Assembly: GCF_910589235.1 (NCBI RefSeq)
Contig: NW_025813616.1
Location: 1-64,000, forward strand
Length of the DNA stretch: 64,000 nucleotides
Direction: 5' to 3'
DNA from: Vespa crabro
Lineage: Eukaryota; Arthropoda; Insecta; Hymenoptera; Vespidae
The notes beneath the pieces were generated by a model. That model did not search any database and was not told the DNA's origin. It worked only from the letters and a program-made list of their open reading frames with translations. Shown here piece after piece: positions 40,401-54,565 of this stretch (position 1 is its first letter; every line of letters begins with the position of its first letter). Made by a program: the position numbers and the translations under genes.

Positions 40401-43400
40401 GAAAAACGAAAACTTGAAATCTCGTTCAATTTCAATGATTTTATATTCTATCGATGCAGAATAAAGAATATAACAAGAATATAACGTTTTTACTATGTTT
40501 AAATACGCGTTTTCATATGATAATTGTCGAAAAACGTAATCGACATACGCGAATTTAGGTATATGCGAAGATAAAATCGTGAAATCTTTAATAATACTTG
40601 TGCCACAGTTAGAAAAATGTTACCAATCGATTCAGAACATTGCATTTCATAAGATCAAACATCTATTTTATATTGGAATCAAAGTTTTTAACATTCTTTC
40701 ATATCGTATATACGATTTTTCGCTCATATACGCGTATCGTCGAAAAACGAAAACTTGAAATCTCGTTCAATTTCAATGATTTTATATTCTATCGATGCAG
40801 AATAAAGAATATAACAAGAATATAACGTTTTTACTATGTTTAAATACGCGTTTTCATATGATAATTGTCGAAAAACGTAATCGACATACGCGAATTTCGG
40901 TATATGCGAAGATAGAATCGTGAAATCTTTAATAATACTTGTGCCACAGTTAGAAAAATGTTATCAATCGATTCAGAACATTGCATTTTATAAGATCAAA
41001 CATCTATTTTATATTGGAATCAAAGTTTTTAACATTCTTTCATATCGTATATACGATTTTTCGCTCATATACGCGTATCGTCGAAAAACGAAAACTTGAA
41101 ATCTCGTTCAATTTCAATGATTTTATATTCTATCGATGCAGAATAAAGAATATAACAAGAATATAACGTTTTTACTATGTTTAAATACGCGTTTTCATAT
41201 GATAATTGTCGAAAAACGTAATCGACATACGCGAATTTCGGTATATGCGAAGATAAAATCGTGAAATCTTTAATAATACTTGTGCCACAGTTAGAAAAAT
41301 GTTACCAATCGATTCAGAACATTGCATTTCATAAGATCAAACATCTATTTTATATTGGAATCAAAGTTTTTAACATTCTTTCATATCGTATATACGATTT
41401 TTCGCTCATATACGCGTATCGTCGAAAAACGAAAACTTGAAATCTCGTTCAATTTCAATGATTTTAAATTCTATCAATGCAGAATAAAGAATATAACAAG
41501 AATATAACGTTTTTACTATGTTTAAATACGCGTTTTCATATGATAATTGTCGAAAAAATTAATCGACATACGCGAATTTCGGTATATGCGAAGATAAAAT
41601 CGTGAAATCTTTAATAATACTTGTGCCACAGTTAGAAAAATGTTACCAATCGATTCAGAACATTGCATTTCATAAGATCAAACATCTATTTTATATTGGA
41701 ATCAAAGTTTTTAACATTCTTTCATATCGTATATACGATTTTTCGCTCATATACGCGTATCGTCGAAAAACGAAAACTTGAAATCTCGTTCAATTTCAAT
41801 GATTTTATATTCTATCGATGCAGAATAAAGAATATAACAAGAATATAACGTTTTTACTATGTTTAAATACGCGTTTTCATATGATAATTGTCGAAAAACG
41901 TAATCGACATACGCGAATTTCGGTATATGCGAAGATAAAATCGTGAAATCTTTAATAATACTTGTGCCACAGTTAGAAAAATGTTACCAATCGATTCAGA
42001 ACATTGCATTTCATAAGATCAAACATCTATTTTATATTGGAATCAAAGTTTTTAACATTCTTTCATATCGTATATACGATTTTTCGCTCATATACGCGTA
42101 TCGTCGAAAAACGAAAACTTGAAATCTCGTTCAATTTCAATGATTTTATATTCTATCGATGCAGAATAAAGAATATAACAAGAATATAACGTTTTTACTA
42201 TGTTTAAATACGCGTTTTCATATGATAATTGTCGAAAAACGTAATCGACATACGCGAATTTCGGTATATGCGAAGATAAAATCGTGAAATCTTTAATAAT
42301 ACTTGTGCCACAGTTAGAAAAATGTTACCAATCGATTCAGAACATTGCATTTCATAAGATCAAACATCTATTTTATATTGGAATCAAAGTTTTTAACATT
42401 CTTTCATATCGTATATACGATTTTTCGCTCATATACGCGTATCGTCGAAAAACGAAAACTTGAAATCTCGTTCAATTTCAATGATTTTATATTCTATCGA
42501 TGCAGAATAAAGAATATAACAAGAATATAACGTTTTTACTATGTTTAAATACGCGTTTTCATATGATAATTGTCGAAAAACGTAATCGACATACGCGAAT
42601 TTCGGTATATGCGAAGATAAAATCGTGAAATCTTTAATAATACTTGTGCCACAGTTAGAAAAATGTTTCCAATCGATTCAGAACATTGCATTTCATAAGA
42701 TCAAACATCTATTTTATATTGGAATCAAAGTTTTTAACATTCTTTCATATCGTATATACGATTTTTCGCTCATATACGCGAATCGTCGAAAAACGAAAAC
42801 TTGAAATCTCGTTCAATTTCAATGATTTTATATTCTATCGATGCAGAATAAAGAATATAACAAGAATATAACGTTTTTACTATGTTTAAATACGCGTTTT
42901 CATATGATAATTGTCGAAAAACGTAATCGACATACGCGAATTTCGGTATATGCGAAGATAAAATCGTGAAATCTTTAATAATACTTGTGCCACAGTTAGA
43001 AAAATGTTACCAATCGATTCAGAACATTGCATATCATAAGATCAAACATCTATTTTATATTGGAATCAAAGTTTTTAACATTCTTTCATATCGTATATAC
43101 GATTTTTCGCTCATATACGCGAATCGTCGAAAAACGAAAACTTGAAATCTCGTTCAATTTCAATGATTTTATATTCTATCGATGCAGAATAAAGAATATA
43201 ACAAGAATATAACGTTTTTACTATGTTTAAATACGCGTTTTCATATGATAATTGTCGAAAAACGTAATCGACATACGCGAATTTCGGTATATGCGAAGAT
43301 AAAATCGTGAAATCTTTAATAATACTTGTGCCACAGTTAGAAAAATGTTACCAATCGATTCAGAACATTGCATTTCATAAGATCAAACATCTATTTTATA

Positions 43401-46400
43401 TTGGAATCAAAGTTTTTAACATTCTTTCATATCGTATATACGATTTTTCGCTCATATACGCGAATCGTCGAAAAACGAAAACTTGAAATCTCGTTCAATT
43501 TCAATGATTTTATATTCTATCGATGCAGAATAAAGAATATAACAAGAATATAACGTTTTTACTATGTTTAAATACGCGTTTTCATATGATAATTGTCGAA
43601 AAACGTAATCGACATACGCGAATTTCGGTATATGCGAAGATAAAATCGTGAAATCTTTAATAATACTTGTGCCACAGTTAGAAAAATGTTACCAATCGAT
43701 TCAGAACATTGCATTTCATAAGATCAAACATCTATTTTATATTGGAATCAAAGTTTTTAACATTCTTTCATATCGTATATACGATTTTTCGCTCATATAC
43801 GCGTATCGTCGAAAAACGAAAACTTGAAATCTCGTTCAATTTCAATGATTTTATATTCTATCGATGCAGAATAAAGAATATAACAAGAATATAACGTTTT
43901 TACTATGTTCAAATACGCGTTTTCATATGATAATTGTCGAAAAACGTAATCGACATACGCGAATTTCGGTATATGCGAAGATAAAATCTTGAAATCTTTA
44001 ATAATACTTGTGCCACAGTTAGAAAAATGTTACCAATCGATTCAGAACATTGCATTTCATAAGATCAAACATCTATTTTATATTGGAATCAAAGTTTTGA
44101 ACATTCTTTCATATCGTATATACGATTTTTCGCTCATATACGCGTATCGTCGAAAAACGAAAACTTGAAATCTCGTTCAATTTCAATGATTTTATATTCT
44201 ATCGATGCAGAATAAAGAATATAACAAGAATATAACGTTTTTACTATGTTTAAATACGCGTTTTCATATGATAATTGTCGAAAAACGTAATCGACATACG
44301 AGAATTTCGGTATATGCGAAGATAAAATCGTGAAATCTTTAATAATACTTGTGCCACAGTTAGAAAAATGTTACCAATCGATTCAGAACTTTGCATTTCA
44401 TAAGAGCAAACATCTATTTTATATTGGAATCAAAGTTTTTAACATTCTTTCATATCGTATATACGATTTTTCGCTAATATACGCGTATCGTCGAAAAACG
44501 AAAACTTGAAATCTCGTTCAATTTCAATGATTTTATATTCTATCGATGCAGAATAAAGAATATAACAAGAATATAACGTTTTTACTATGTTGAAATACGC
44601 GTTTTCATATGATAATTGTCGAAAAACGTAATCGACATACGCGAATTTCGGTATATGCGAAGATAGAATCGTGAAATCTTTAATAATACTTGTGCCACAG
44701 TTAGAAAAATGTTATCAATCGATTCAGAACATTGCATTTCATAAGATCAAACATCTATTTTATATTGGAATCAAAGTTTTTAACATTCTTTCATATCGTA
44801 TATACGATTTTTCGCTCATATACGCGTATCGTCGAAAAACGAAAACTTGAAATCTCGTTCAATTTCAATGATTTTATATTCTATCGATGCAGAATAAAGA
44901 ATATAACAAGAATATAACGTTTTTACTATGTTTAAATACGCGTTTTCATATGATAATTGTCGAAAAACGTAATCGACATACGCGAATTTCGGTATATGCG
45001 AAGATAAAATCGTGAAATCTTTAATAATACTTGTGCCACAGTTAGAAAAATGTTACCAATCGATTCAGAACATTGCATTTCATAAGATCAAACATCTATT
45101 TTATATTGGAATCAAAGTTTTTAACATTCTTTCATATCGTATATACGATTTTTCGCTCATATACGCGTATCGTCGAAAAACGAAAACTTGAAATCTCGTT
45201 CAATTTCAATGATTTTATATTCTATCGATGCAGAATAAAGAATATAACAAGAATATAACGTTTTTACTATGTTTAAATACGCGTTTTCATATGATAATTG
45301 TCGAAAAACGTAATCGACATACGCGAATTTCGGTATATGCGAAGATAAAATCGTGAAATCTTTAATAATACTTGTGCCATAGTTAGAAAAATGTTACCAA
45401 TCGATTCAGAACATTGCATTTCATAAGATCAAACATCTATTTTATATTGGAATCAAAGTTTTTAACATTCTTTCATATCGTATATACGATTTTTCGCTCA
45501 TATACGCGTATCGTCGAAAAACGAAAACTTGAAATCTCGTTCAATTTCTATGATTTTATATTCTATCGATGCAGAATAAAGAATATAACAAGAATATAAC
45601 GTTTTTACTATGTTCAAATACGCGTTTTCATATGATAATTGTCGAAAAACGTAATCGACATACGCGAATTTCGGTATATGCGAAGATAAAATCGTGAAAT
45701 CTTTAATAATACTTGTGCCACAGTTAGAAAAATGTTACCAATCGATTCAGAACATTGCATATCATAAGATCAAACATCTATTTTATATTGGAATCAAAGT
45801 TTTTAACATTCTTTCATATCGTATATACGATTTTTCGCTCATATACGCGAATCGTCGAAAAACGAAAACTTGAAATCTCGTTCAATTTCAATGATTTTAT
45901 ATTCTATCGATGCAGAATAAAGAATATAACAAGAATATAACGTTTTTACTATGTTTAAATACGCGTTTTCATATGATAATTGTCGAAAAACGTAATCGAC
46001 ATACGCGAATTTCGGTATATGCGAAGATAAAATCGTGAAATCTTTAATAATACTTGTGCCACAGTTAGAAAAATGTTACCAATCGATTCAGAACATTGCA
46101 TTTCATAAGATCAAACATCTATTTTATATTGGAATCAAAGTTTTTAACATTCTTTCATATCGTATATACGATTTTTCGCTCATATACGCGTATCGTCGAA
46201 AAACGAAAACTTGAAATCTCGTTCAATTTCAATGATTTTATATTCTATCGATGCAGAATAAAGAATATAACAAGAATATAACGTTTTTACTATGTTCAAA
46301 TACGCGTTTTCATATGATAATTGTCGAAAAACGTAATCGACATACGCGAATTTCGGTATATGCGAAGATAAAATCTTGAAATCTTTAATAATACTTGTGC

Positions 46401-48427
46401 CACAGTTAGAAAAATGTTACCAATCGATTCAGAACATTGCATTTCATAAGATCAAACATCTATTTTATATTGGAATCAAAGTTTTGAACATTCTTTCATA
46501 TCGTATATACGATTTTTCGCTCATATACGCGTATCGTCGAAAAACGAAAACTTGAAATCTCGTTCAATTTCAATGATTTTATATTCTATCGATGCAGAAT
46601 AAAGAATATAACAAGAATATAACGTTTTTACTATGTTTAAATACGCGTTTTCATATGATAATTGTCGAAAAACGTAATCGACATACGAGAATTTCGGTAT
46701 ATGCGAAGATAAAATCGTGAAATCTTTAATAATACTTGTGCCACAGTTAGAAAAATGTTACCAATCGATTCAGAACTTTGCATTTCATAAGAGCAAACAT
46801 CTATTTTATATTGGAATCAAAGTTTTTAACATTCTTTCATATCGTATATACGATTTTTCGCTAATATACGCGTATCGTCGAAAAACGAAAACTTGAAATC
46901 TCGTTCAATTTCAATGATTTTATATTCTATCGATGCAGAATAAAGAATATAACAAGAATATAACGTTTTTACTATGTTTAAATACGCGTTTTCATATGAT
47001 AATTGTCGAAAAACGTAATCGACATACGCGAATTTCGGTATATGCGAAGATAAAATCGTGAAATCTTTAATAATACTTGTGCCACAGTTAGAAAAATGTT
47101 ACCAATCGATTCAGAACATTGCATTTCATAAGATCAAACATCTATTTTATATTGGAATCAAAGTTTTTAACATTCTTTCATATCGTATATACGATTTTTC
47201 GCTCATATACGCGTATCGTCGAAAAACGAAAACTTGAAATCTCGCTCAATTTCAATGATTTTATATTCTATCGATGCAGAATAAAGAATATAACAAGAAT
47301 ATAACGTTTTTACTATGTTTAAATACGCGTTTTCATAGGATAATTGTCGAAAAACGTAATCGACATACGCGAATTTCGGTATATGCGAAGATAAAATCGT
47401 GAAATCTTTAATAATACTTGTGCCACAGTTAGAAAAATGTTACCAATCGATTCAGAACATTGCATTTCATAAGATCAAACATCTATTTTATATTGGAATC
47501 AAAGTTTTTAACATTCTTTCATATCGTATATACGATTTTTCGCTCATATACGCGTATCGTCGAAAAACGAAAACTTGAAATCTCGTTCAATTTCAATGAT
47601 TTTATATTCTATCGATGCAGAATAAAGAATATAACAAGAATATAACGTTTTTACTATGTTTAAATACGCGTTTTCATATGATAATTGTCGAAAAACGTAA
47701 TCGACATACGCGAATTTCGGTATATGCGAAGATAGAATCGTGAAATCTTTAATAATACTTGTGCCACAGTTAGAAAAATGTTATCAATCGATTCAGAACA
47801 TTGCATTTCATAAGATCAAACATCTATTTTATATTGGAATCAAAGTTTTTAACATTCTTTCATATCGTATATACGATTTTTCGCTCATATACGCGTATCG
47901 TCGAAAAACGAAAACTTGAAATCTCGTTCAATTTCAATGATTTTATATTCTATCGATGCAGAATAAAGAATATAACAAGAATATAACGTTTTTACTATGT
48001 TTAAATACGCGTTTTCATATGATAATTGTCGAAAAACGTAATCGACATACGCGAATTTCGGTATATGCGAAGATAAAATCGTGAAATCTTTAATAATACT
48101 TGTGCCACAGTTAGAAAAATGTTACCAATCGATTCAGAACATTGCATTTCATAAGATCAAACATCTATTTTATATTGGAATCAAAGTTTTTAACATTCTT
48201 TCATATCGTATATACGATTTTTCGCTCATATACGCGTATCGTCGAAAAACGAAAACTTGAAATCTCGTTCAATTTCAATGATTTTATATTCTATCGATGC
48301 AGAATAAAGAATATAACAAGAATATAACGTTTTTACTATGTTTAAATACGCGTTTTCATATGATAATTGTCGAAAAACGTAATCGACATACGCGAATTTC
48401 GGTATATGCGAAGATAAAATCGTGAAA
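34448..48427 (+). repeat. Variant-rich trailing domain, first part
   Basis: From about 34.5 kb a new set of diagnostic variants appears: GATTTTAAATTC (34643), GCATATCAT (34847), GATAGAATC with GTTATCAATC in the next monomer (from 37160), CCATAG with TTTCTATGA and GTTCAAATA (from 37875), AAATCTTGAAAT with GTTTTGAAC (from 38188), and AAGAGCAAAC (38606). Their order is partly conserved: GATAGAATC, a plain monomer, CCATAG, GTTTTGAAC, AAGAGCAAAC. GATAGAATC falls at 37160, 40911 and 44662, exactly 3751 bp (11 monomers) apart, then at 47731 (9 monomers). The higher-order cycle is present but scrambled. Confidence 0.75.
36494..36833 (+). repeat. 340-bp monomer, the only single-base deletion
   Basis: GCATATCATAAG has lost one T to read GCATATCAAAG near 36551-36560. 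Apart from that it belongs to the GCATATCAT family. It is the only shortened monomer in the window. Confidence 0.85.
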
Positions 48428-50814
48428 TCTTTAATAATACTTGTGCCATAGTTAGAAAAATGTTACCAATCGATTCAGAAAATTGCATTTCATAAGATCA
48501 AACATCTATTTTATATTGGAATCAAAGTTTTTAACATTCTTTCATATCGTATATACGATTTTTCGCTCATATACGCGTATCGTCGAAAAACGAAAACTTG
48601 AAATCTCGTTCAATTTCTATGATTTTATATTCTATCGATGCAGAATAAAGAATATAACAAGAATATAACGTTTTTACTATGTTCAAATACGCGTTTTCAT
48701 ATGATAATTGTCGAAAAACGTAATCGACATACGCGAATTTCGGTATATGCGAAGATAAAATCTTGAAATCTTTAATAATACTTGTGCCACAGTTAGAAAA
48801 ATGTTACCAATCGATTCAGAACATTGCATTTCATAAGATCAAACATCTATTTTATATTGGAATCAAAGTTTTGAACATTCTTTCATATCGTATATACGAT
48901 TTTTCGCTCATATACGCGTATCGTCGAAAAACGAAAACTTGAAATCTCGTTCAATTTCAATGATTTTATATTCTATCGATGCAGAATAAAGAATATAACA
49001 AGAATATAACGTTTTTACTATGTTTAAATACGCGTTTTCATATGATAATTGTCGAAAAACGTAATCGACATACGCGAATTTCGGTATATGCGAAGATAAA
49101 ATCGTGAAATCTTTAATAATACTTGTGCCACAGTTAGAAAAATGTTACCAATCGACTCAGAACATTGCATTTCATAAGAGCAAACATCTATTTTATATTG
49201 GAATCAAAGTTTTTAACATTCTTTCATATCGTATATACGATTTTTCGCTCATATACGCGTATCGTCGAAAAACGAAAACTTGAAATCTCGTTCAATTTCA
49301 ATGATTTTATATTCTATCGATGCAGAATAAAGAATATAACAAGAATATAACGTTTTTACTATGTTTAAATACGCGTTTTCATATGATAATTGTCGAAAAA
49401 CGTAATCGACATACGCGAATTTCGGTATATGCGAAGATAAAATCGTGAAATCTTTAATAATACTTGTGCCACAGTTAGAAAAATGTTACCAATCGATTCA
49501 GAACATTGCACTTCATAAGATCAAACATCTATTTTATATTGGAATCAAAGTTTTTAACATTCTTTCATATCGTATATACGATTTTTCGCTCATATACGCG
49601 TATCGTCGAAAAACGAAAACTTGAAATCTCGTTCAATTTCAATGATTTTATATTCTATCGATGCAGAATAAAGAATATAACAAGAATATAACGTTTTTAC
49701 TATGTTTAAATACGCGTTTTCATATGATAATTGTCGAAAAACGTAATCGACATACGCGAATTTCGGTATATGCGAAGATAAAATCGTGAAATCTTTAATA
49801 ATACTTGTGCCACAGTTAGAAAAATGTTACCAATCGATTCAGAACATTGCATTTCATAAGATCAAACATCTATTTTATATTGGAATCAAAGTTTTTAACA
49901 TTCTTTCATATCGTATATACGATTTTTCGCTCATATACGCGTATCGTCGAAAAACGAAAACTTGAAATCTCGTTCAATTTCAATGATTTTAAATTCTATC
50001 GATGCAGAATAAAGAATATAACAAGAATATAACGTTTTTACTATGTTTAAATACGCGTTTTCATATGATAATTGTCGAAAAACGTAATCGACATACGCGA
50101 ATTTCGGTATATGCGAAGATAAAATCGTGAAATCTTTAATAATACTTGTGCCACAGTTAGAAAAATGTTACCAATCGATTCAGAACATTGCATATCATAA
50201 GATCAAACATCTATTTTATATTGGAATCAAAGTTTTTAACATTCTTTCATATCGTATATACGATTTTTCGCTCATATACGCGTATCGTCGAAAAACGAAA
50301 ACTTGAAATCTCGTTCAATTTCAATGATTTTATATTCTATCGATGCAGAATAAAGAATATAACAAGAATATAACGTTTTTACTATGTTTAAATACGCGTT
50401 TTCATATGATAATTGTCGAAAAACGTAATCGACATACGCGAATTTCGGTATATGCGAAGATAAAATCGTGAAATCTTTAATAATACTTGTGCCACAGTTA
50501 GAAAAATGTTACCAATCGATTCAGAACATTGCATTTCATAAGATCAAACATCTATTTTATATTGGAATCAAAGTTTTTAACATTCTTTCATATCGTATAT
50601 ACGATTTTTCGCTCATATACGCGTATCGTCGAAAAACGAAAACTTGAAATCTCGTTCAATTTCAATGATTTTATATTCTATCGATGCAGAATAAAGAATA
50701 TAACAAGAATATAACGTTTTTACTATGTTTAAATACGCGTTTTCATATGATAATTGTCGAAAAACGTAATCGACATACGCGAATTTCGGTATATGCGAAG
50801 ATAAAATCGTGAAA
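48428..50814 (+). repeat. Higher-order unit of 7 monomers (2387 bp)
   Basis: It begins with the CCATAG/TTTCTATGA monomer, then AAATCTTG/GTTTTGAAC, then ATCGACTCAG with AAGAGCAAAC, then a GCACTTCAT monomer, GATTTTAAATTC, GCATATCAT and one consensus monomer, before CCATAG returns at the next unit. The order of markers matches the longer units downstream, so this is the same cycle with fewer monomers. Confidence 0.8.
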
Positions 50815-53800
50815 TCTTTAATAATACTTGTGCCATAGTTAGAAAAATGTTACCAATCGATTCAGAACATTGCATTTCATAAGATCAAACATCTATTTTA
50901 TATTGGAATCAAAGTTTTTAACATTCTTTCATATCGTATATACGATTTTTCGCTCATATACGCGTATCGTCGAAAAACGAAAACTTGAAATCTCGTTCAA
51001 TTTCTATGATTTTATATTCTATCGATGCAGAATAAAGAATATAACAAGAATATAACGTTTTTACTATGTTCAAATACGCGTTTTCATATGATAATTGTCG
51101 AAAAACGTAATCGACATACGCGAATTTCGGTATATGCGAAGATAAAATCTTGAAATCTTTAATAATACTTGTGCCACAGTTAGAAAAATGTTACCAATCG
51201 ATTCAGAACATTGCATTTCATAAGATCAAACATCTATTTTATATTGGAATCAAAGTTTTGAACATTCTTTCATATCGTATATACGATTTTTCGCTCATAT
51301 ACGCGTATCGTCGAAAAACGAAAACTTGAAATCTCGTTCAATTTCAATGATTTTATATTCTATCGATGCAGAATAAAGAATATAACAAGAATATAACGTT
51401 TTTACTATGTTTAAATACGCGTTTTCATATGATAATTGTCGAAAAACGTAATCGACATACGCGAATTTCGGTATATGCGAAGATAAAATCGTGAAATCTT
51501 TAATAATACTTGTGCCACAGTTAGAAAAATGTTACCAATCGACTCAGAACATTGCATTTCATAAGATCAAACATCTATTTTATATTGGAATCAAAGTTTT
51601 TAACATTCTTTCATATCGTATATACGATTTTTCGCTCATATACGCGTATCGTCGAAAAACGAAAACTTGAAATCTCGTTCAATTTCAATGATTTTATATT
51701 CTATCGATGCAGAATAAAGAATATAACAAGAATATAACGTTTTTACTATGTTCAAATACGCGTTTTCATATGATAATTGTCGAAAAACGTAATCGACATA
51801 CGCGAATTTCGGTATATGCGAAGATAAAATCTTGAAATCTTTAATAATACTTGTGCCACAGTTAGAAAAATGTTACCAATCGATTCAGAACATTGCATTT
51901 CATAAGATCAAACATCTATTTTATATTGGAATCAAAGTTTTTAACATTCTTTCATATCGTATATACGATTTTTCGCTCATATACGCGTATCGTCGAAAAA
52001 CGAAAACTTGAAATCTCGTTCAATTTCAATGATTTTATATTCTATCGATGCAGAATAAAGAATATAACAAGAATATAACGTTTTTACTATGTTTAAATAC
52101 GCGTTTTCATATGATAATTGTCGAAAAACGTAATCGACATACGCGAATTTCGGTATATGCGAAGATAAAATCGTGAAATCTTTAATAATACTTGTGCCAC
52201 AGTTAGAAAAATGTTACCAATCGATTCAGAACATTGCATTTCATAAGATCAAACATCTATTTTATATTGGAATCAAAGTTTTTAACATTCTTTCATATCG
52301 TATATACGATTTTTCGCTCATATACGCGTATCGTCGAAAAACGAAAACTTGAAATCTCGTTCAATTTCAATGATTTTAAATTCTATCGATGCAGAATAAA
52401 GAATATAACAAGAATATAACGTTTTTACTATGTTTAAATACGCGTTTTCATATGATAATTGTCGAAAAACGTAATCGACATACGCGAATTTCGGTATATG
52501 CGAAGATAAAATCGTGAAATCTTTAATAATACTTGTGCCACAGTTAGAAAAATGTTACCAATCGATTCAGAACATTGCATATCATAAGATCAAACATCTA
52601 TTTTATATTGGAATCAAAGTTTTTAACATTCTTTCATATCGTATATACGATTTTTCGCTCATATACGCGTATCGTCGAAAAACGAAAACTTGAAATCTCG
52701 TTCAATTTCAATGATTTTATATTCTATCGATGCAGAATAAAGAATATAACAAGAATATAACGTTTTTACTATGTTTAAATACGCGTTTTCATATGATAAT
52801 TGTCGAAAAACGTAATCGACATACGCGAATTTCGGTATATGCGAAGATAAAATCGTGAAATCTTTAATAATACTTGTGCCACAGTTAGAAAAATGTTACC
52901 AATCGATTCAGAACATTGCATTTCATAAGATCAAACATCTATTTTATATTGGATTCAAAGTTTTTAACATTCTTTCATATCGTATATACGATTTTTCGCT
53001 CATATACGCGTATCGTCGAAAAACGAAAACTTGAAATCTCGTTCAATTTCAATGATTTTATTTTCTATCGATGCAGAATAAAGAATATAACAAGAATATA
53101 ACGTTTTTACTATGTTTAAATATGCGTTTTCATATGATAATTGTCGAAAAACGTAATCGACGTACGCGAATTTCGGTATATGCGAAGATAAAATCGTGAA
53201 ATCTCTAATAATACTTGTGCCACAGTTAGAAAAATGTTACCAATCGATTCAGAACATTGCATTTCATAAGATCAAACATCTATTTTATATTGGTATCAAA
53301 GATTTTAACATTCTTTCATATCGTATATACGATTTTTCGCTCATATACGCGTATCGTCGAAAAACGAAAACTTGAAATCTCGTTCAATTTCAATGATTTT
53401 ATATTCTATCGATGCAGAATAAAGAATATAACAAGAATATAACGTTTTTACTATGTTTAAATACGCGTTTTCATATGATAATTGTCGAAAAACGTAATCG
53501 ACATACGCGAATTTCGGTATATGCGAAGATAAAATCGTGAAATCTTTAATAATACTTGTGCCACAGTTAGAAAAATGTTACCAATCGATTCAGAACATTG
53601 CATTTCATAAGATCAAACATCTATTTTATATTGGAATCAAAGTTTTTAACATTCTTTCATATCGTATATACGATTTTTCGCTCATATACGCGTATCGTCG
53701 AAAAACGAAAACTTGAAATCTCGTTCAATTTCAATGATTTTATATTCTATCGATGCAGAATAAAGAATATAACAAGAATATAACGTTTTTACTATGTTTA

Positions 53801-54565
53801 AATACGCGTTTTCATATGATAATTGTCGAAAAACGTAATCGACATACGCGAATTTCGGTATATGCGAAGATAGAATCGTGAAATCTTTAATAATACTTGT
53901 GCCACAGTTAGAAAAATGTTATCAATCGATTCAGAACATTGCATTTCATAAGATCAAACATCTATTTTATATTGGAATCAAAGTTTTTAACATTCTTTCA
54001 TATCGTATATACGATTTTTCGCTCATATACGCGTATCGTCGAAAAACGAAAACTTGAAATCTCGTTCAATTTCAATGATTTTATATTCTATCGATGCAGA
54101 ATAAAGAATATAACAAGAATATAACGTTTTTACTATGTTTAAATACGCGTTTTCATATGATAATTGTCGAAAAACGTAATCGACATACGCGAATTTCGGT
54201 ATATGCGAAGATAAAATCGTGAAATCTTTAATAATACTTGTGCCACAGTTAGAAAAATGTTACCAATCGATTCAGAACATTGCATTTCATAAGATCAAAC
54301 ATCTATTTTATATTGGAATCAAAGTTTTTAACATTCTTTCATATCGTATATACGATTTTTCGCTCATATACGCGTATCGTCGAAAAACGAAAACTTGAAA
54401 TCTCGTTCAATTTCAATGATTTTATATTCTATCGATGCAGAATAAAGAATATAACAAGAATATAACGTTTTTACTATGTTTAAATACGCGTTTTCATATG
54501 ATAATTTTCGAAAAACGTAATCGACATACGCGAATTTCGGTATATGCGAAGATAAAATCGTGAAA
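50815..54565 (+). repeat. Higher-order unit of 11 monomers (3751 bp), copy A
   Basis: Monomer order by marker: CCATAG; GTTTTGAAC; ATCGACTCAG with GTTCAAATA; AAATCTTG; GATTTTAAATTC; GCATATCAT; GGATTCAAAG with ATTTTCTATC and ATATGCG; GACGTACG/AAATCTCT/AAGATTTTAAC; plain, ending in GATAGAATC; GTTATCAATC; plain. CCATAG then restarts. Positions three and four look like a weak second copy of the CCATAG/GTTTTGAAC pair, which hints at an internal two-monomer duplication. Confidence 0.8.
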
